A DNA stretch of 53,292 bases from Pseudoalteromonas rubra (GTDB lineage: Bacteria > Pseudomonadota > Gammaproteobacteria > Enterobacterales > Alteromonadaceae), in the NCBI RefSeq assembly GCF_005887095.1, contig NZ_PNCI01000039.1:1-53292 (forward strand), read 5' to 3'. Position numbers and translations under genes: made by a program. Below the pieces are notes generated by a model. The model was not told the DNA's origin. It did not search any database and was given only the letters and a program-made list of their open reading frames with translations. This document shows, piece by piece, positions 50,572-53,292 of this stretch; within the stretch, counting starts at the first letter, position 1, and every line of letters starts with the position of its first letter.

Positions 50572-53292
50572 ATGAAACGTATGCTGATCAATGCGACGCA
50601 GCAAGAAGAAATGCGCGTTGCACTGGTTGACGGCCAGCGTCTGTACGATTTAGACATCGAAAGCCCTGGTCATGAACAGAAAAAAGCCAATATTTATAAA
50701 GGTAAAATCACTCGAATAGAACCTTCTTTAGAAGCCGCTTTTGTTGACTATGGTGCTGAGCGCCACGGTTTCCTCCCTCTCAAAGAAATTGCCAAAACTT
50801 ACTTCCCTTCAGGCTATACATTCAACGGTCGCCCAAACATCAAAGATGTGATCAAAGAAGGCCAGGAAGTCATTGTTCAGGTTGATAAAGAGGAACGAGG
50901 CCAAAAAGGTGCAGCACTGACCACTTTTATCAGCGTTGCCGGCAGCTACCTGGTACTCATGCCTAATAACCCTCGTGCTGGCGGTATTTCTCGCCGTATC
51001 GAAGGTGATGAACGCATCGAACTGAAAGAAGCTTTGAGCCGTCTGAACCTGCCAAAAGGCATGGGCCTGATTGTGCGTACAGCGGGTGTTGGTAAATCTT
51101 TTGAAGAATTAGAATATGACCTGAAAGCCCTGCTGGTACACTGGGAAGCAATCCAGAACGCAGCAGACAGTGGTAAGGCACCATTCTTAATCCATCAGGA
51201 AAGTAATGTTATCTTCCGCGCTATCCGTGACTATTTGCGCCGCGATATCGGTGAGATACTAATTGATAAAGCGCGTGTTTTTGAAGAAGCGAAAGCCCAT
51301 ATTGAGCGTTTCCGTCCGGACTTCATCAACCGTGTTAAGCTCTATCAGAATGATGTACCGCTGTTCACGCACTACCAAATCGAAAGTCAGATTGAATCAG
51401 CTTTTCAGCGTGAAGTACGTTTGCCTTCTGGCGGCTCAATTGTCATTGACCCAACCGAAGCGCTTACTTCTATCGATATTAACTCGTCAAAAGCAACCAA
51501 AGGCGGCGATATTGAAGAGACGGCATTAAATACCAACCTGGAAGCCGCTGACGAAATTGCTCGTCAATTACGTTTGCGTGATCTGGGTGGCCTGATAGTG
51601 ATCGACTTCATTGATATGACGCCTCCACGTCACCAGCGTGAAGTTGAGAATCGCCTGAAAGATGCCGTACGCGCAGACCGCGCTCGTGTTCAGATTGGCA
51701 AGATTTCACGATTCGGCTTGCTCGAAATGTCACGCCAGCGCTTACGCCCTTCATTAGGTGAAGCAAGTCAGCACACATGTCCACGCTGTGATGGACAGGG
51801 TACCATTCGTTCAAACGAATCGATTGCACTGTCTATCTTGCGTCTGATTGAAGAAGAAGCGATTAAAGAGAACACCGCGCAGGTTAACGCGCAAGTACCT
51901 GTTAAAGTGGGCTCTTATTTGCTTAACGAGAAGCGTCGAGCCGTTCAGCGCATCGAAAAACGCCACAACTGTGACGTTGTGATCATTCCTAACCAGCACA
52001 TGGAAACGCCGCATTATGACGTAGTGCGCCTTCGTAAAGATGATGTGCCGGAAAGTGTAAGCTATGAGCAAGTAGTTACGCCTGAAGTAGAAGTGACTAC
52101 CGCACCGATTGCCGCCCCTATCGTCAAAGAAGAGCCTGTTCTGAAAGGCGTTGCTATGCCTACAGCACCGGCACCAGCTCCACAACCTGCAGAAGCGACT
52201 AAGCAGCCTCAGGCACAAAAGAAAGTTGAGGAAGAAGTAGGTTTATTGAGTCGAATCGGCAAGTGGCTCAAGGGCTTGTTTGGCTCTGAAGAAGAGCAAA
52301 AAGAGGAAGAGCAACCTAAGCAACAGCCCCGTCAGCGTCAGGATAACCGCCGCCGTAACCAGCAGCGTCGTAAAAATCGCAACCGTAATGATCGCCGCAA
52401 CGACGAACGTAACGACAATCGTAAGGCTGAACAAGACAACAGTGATACTAAACGCAAAGATGAGCAGAGCAACAATCAGGAGCGCAGCGAAGGCCGGAAC
52501 AAACGTCGTCGCCAGAACCAGCGTCGTCGTAACGACTCTGATAAAGCGAAGCAAAGCTCTGCTGAGCAAAGTACAGAGCAAAAACAGGACAACGCAGAGC
52601 AGGCAAACCAGGACAAACCAGTTAAGCCACGTCGCCAGCGTCGTAACCTGAAAAAGAAAGTACGTGTTGAAGGTGAATCAAACAACGCTCAAGCCACTGA
52701 GGTAAGTACTGATGTACAGCCTGAGGTTACTGATACTCCTTTACAAAAGCCTGAGCATGAGCAAGCTGTTACAACCAGCACCGCTAAAGAGACTGCACCT
52801 CAAAAAGTGGAAGCTAAGGTTCAACCAGCTCAAGAGGCACCTGCTGAAGAAGTGGCTGAGCAAACTCAACACAATCAAAAAGTTGAGGAATCAAGCGAAG
52901 AAGATAAAGAGCAACGTGAACAACCGCGCACTCGCTCTCGCCGCTCTCCGCGTCACCTGAGAGCTGCAGGACAAAAGCGCAAACGCAACGAAAGCAAAGA
53001 TGCAGCCCCTGCGTTTGTTCCTGTCGCTGATCAAGCCGCCGCAGAGTTTGAAGCTGAAATGAGCGCAACGGCTAAAGCACAAGTCGCCGTTTCTGAAGAA
53101 ACACCTGCGGTTGACGCCTCGGTTGAAACGCAAGCTGAAGAAGCACCTGTTACTGAAACCCCGGTTGAAGCGCAAGCTGAAGTAGTGTCGGCCACTGAAG
53201 CTCCGCTTGAAGCACAAGCTAAAGAAGCACCTGCTACTGAAGCCCCGGTTGAAGCACAAGCCGAAGAAGCACCTGCTACTGAAGCCCCGCTT
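50572..53292 (+). CDS. rne: Ribonuclease E, C-terminal end beyond window
   Basis: An open frame of 907 codons runs off the window end without a stop. Visible parts: S1 domain (about residues 35-120), DNase-like catalytic domain with the metal Asp pair at 302 (SIDINSS) and 345 (VIDFIDM), and the zinc-link CPRC at 403-406, all one residue before their E. coli counterparts. A membrane-targeting amphipathic helix (GLLSRIGKWLKGLFG) is at about 557-571. After it come long arginine-rich and acidic disordered regions for RNA and degradosome binding. The ATG at 50572 has only a weak ribosome site. The 3' part encodes tandem repeats. Confidence 0.97.
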   Translation, partial: MKRMLINATQQEEMRVALVDGQRLYDLDIESPGHEQKKANIYKGKITRIEPSLEAAFVDYGAERHGFLPLKEIAKTYFPSGYTFNGRPNIKDVIKEGQEVIVQVDKEERGQKGAALTTFISVAGSYLVLMPNNPRAGGISRRIEGDERIELKEALSRLNLPKGMGLIVRTAGVGKSFEELEYDLKALLVHWEAIQNAADSGKAPFLIHQESNVIFRAIRDYLRRDIGEILIDKARVFEEAKAHIERFRPDFINRVKLYQNDVPLFTHYQIESQIESAFQREVRLPSGGSIVIDPTEALTSIDINSSKATKGGDIEETALNTNLEAADEIARQLRLRDLGGLIVIDFIDMTPPRHQREVENRLKDAVRADRARVQIGKISRFGLLEMSRQRLRPSLGEASQHTCPRCDGQGTIRSNESIALSILRLIEEEAIKENTAQVNAQVPVKVGSYLLNEKRRAVQRIEKRHNCDVVIIPNQHMETPHYDVVRLRKDDVPESVSYEQVVTPEVEVTTAPIAAPIVKEEPVLKGVAMPTAPAPAPQPAEATKQPQAQKKVEEEVGLLSRIGKWLKGLFGSEEEQKEEEQPKQQPRQRQDNRRRNQQRRKNRNRNDRRNDERNDNRKAEQDNSDTKRKDEQSNNQERSEGRNKRRRQNQRRRNDSDKAKQSSAEQSTEQKQDNAEQANQDKPVKPRRQRRNLKKKVRVEGESNNAQATEVSTDVQPEVTDTPLQKPEHEQAVTTSTAKETAPQKVEAKVQPAQEAPAEEVAEQTQHNQKVEESSEEDKEQREQPRTRSRRSPRHLRAAGQKRKRNESKDAAPAFVPVADQAAAEFEAEMSATAKAQVAVSEETPAVDASVETQAEEAPVTETPVEAQAEVVSATEAPLEAQAKEAPATEAPVEAQAEEAPATEAPL
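53122..53289 (+). repeat. 42-bp tandem repeat in rne, four complete units, continues past the edge
   Basis: Units start at 53122, 53164, 53206 and 53248, each 42 bases, with a fifth beginning at 53290. The encoded 14-residue unit is close to VEAQAEEAPATEAP. Units three and four are nearly identical while one and two have several changes, a pattern of recent expansion by slippage or recombination. Confidence 0.9.

Overview
The window looks like chromosomal DNA of a marine gammaproteobacterium, most likely Pseudoalteromonas or a close relative. The evidence is the gene order rluC / HAD phosphatase / yceF / yceD / rpmF / plsX / fabD / fabG / acpP / fabF / pabC / mltG beside rne, the fadIJ operon with a FadR-type operator, protein sequences close to the Shewanella-Alteromonadales type, and an AT-rich ATACCAATTT-ended MITE of a kind I recall from Pseudoalteromonas. 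The genus is an inference. No rRNA, tRNA, CRISPR array, prophage or intact insertion sequence was seen.

Layout. 1-2.6 kb is a low-conservation patch: a membrane protein cut by the window edge, a LytTR-domain remnant, a small secreted protein, a DUF523 protein, an orphan pseudopilin-like protein and REP-like palindromes. 2.6-10.2 kb holds signalling and transport genes: a degenerate-GGDEF/EAL protein, a LysR regulator, an AbgT-family transporter, an HDOD protein and an Nramp-related transporter that lacks the usual metal-binding motif. A candidate small RNA with GGA-containing loops lies between lysR and abgT. 10.3-14 kb has a MITE, the yfcL / NAD-kinase-like / epmC operon and a membrane diguanylate cyclase. 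14.1-17.5 kb is fadIJ (beta-oxidation). 17.8-24.7 kb is a complete MoxR-DUF58-VWA 'Bat' operon, followed by an ECF sigma / DUF3379 pair and a Tim44-domain protein. 27.3-31.8 kb has a membrane AraC regulator, a DUF2306-like membrane protein, two orphan periplasmic binding proteins and a lipoprotein.

31.8-40.5 kb is the most coherent accessory module. It runs on the minus strand: a DUF885 lipoprotein peptidase, a large TonB-dependent receptor, a proline-racemase-family enzyme whose second catalytic Cys is Thr (diagnostic of trans-3-hydroxy-L-proline dehydratase), an M24 Xaa-Pro peptidase, an ornithine-cyclodeaminase-family reductase and a small unknown protein. Two promoters in it carry a shared TTGT(A/C)TACAA palindrome next to the -10 box. 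I read this as a system that imports and degrades collagen-like, hydroxyproline-containing peptides under one GntR-type regulator encoded elsewhere.

40.6-50.1 kb is the conserved fatty-acid/cell-envelope block, including rpmF, which is very short (56 residues). The window ends inside rne (RNase E), which has a long structured leader and a 42-bp tandem repeat in its disordered C-terminal part.
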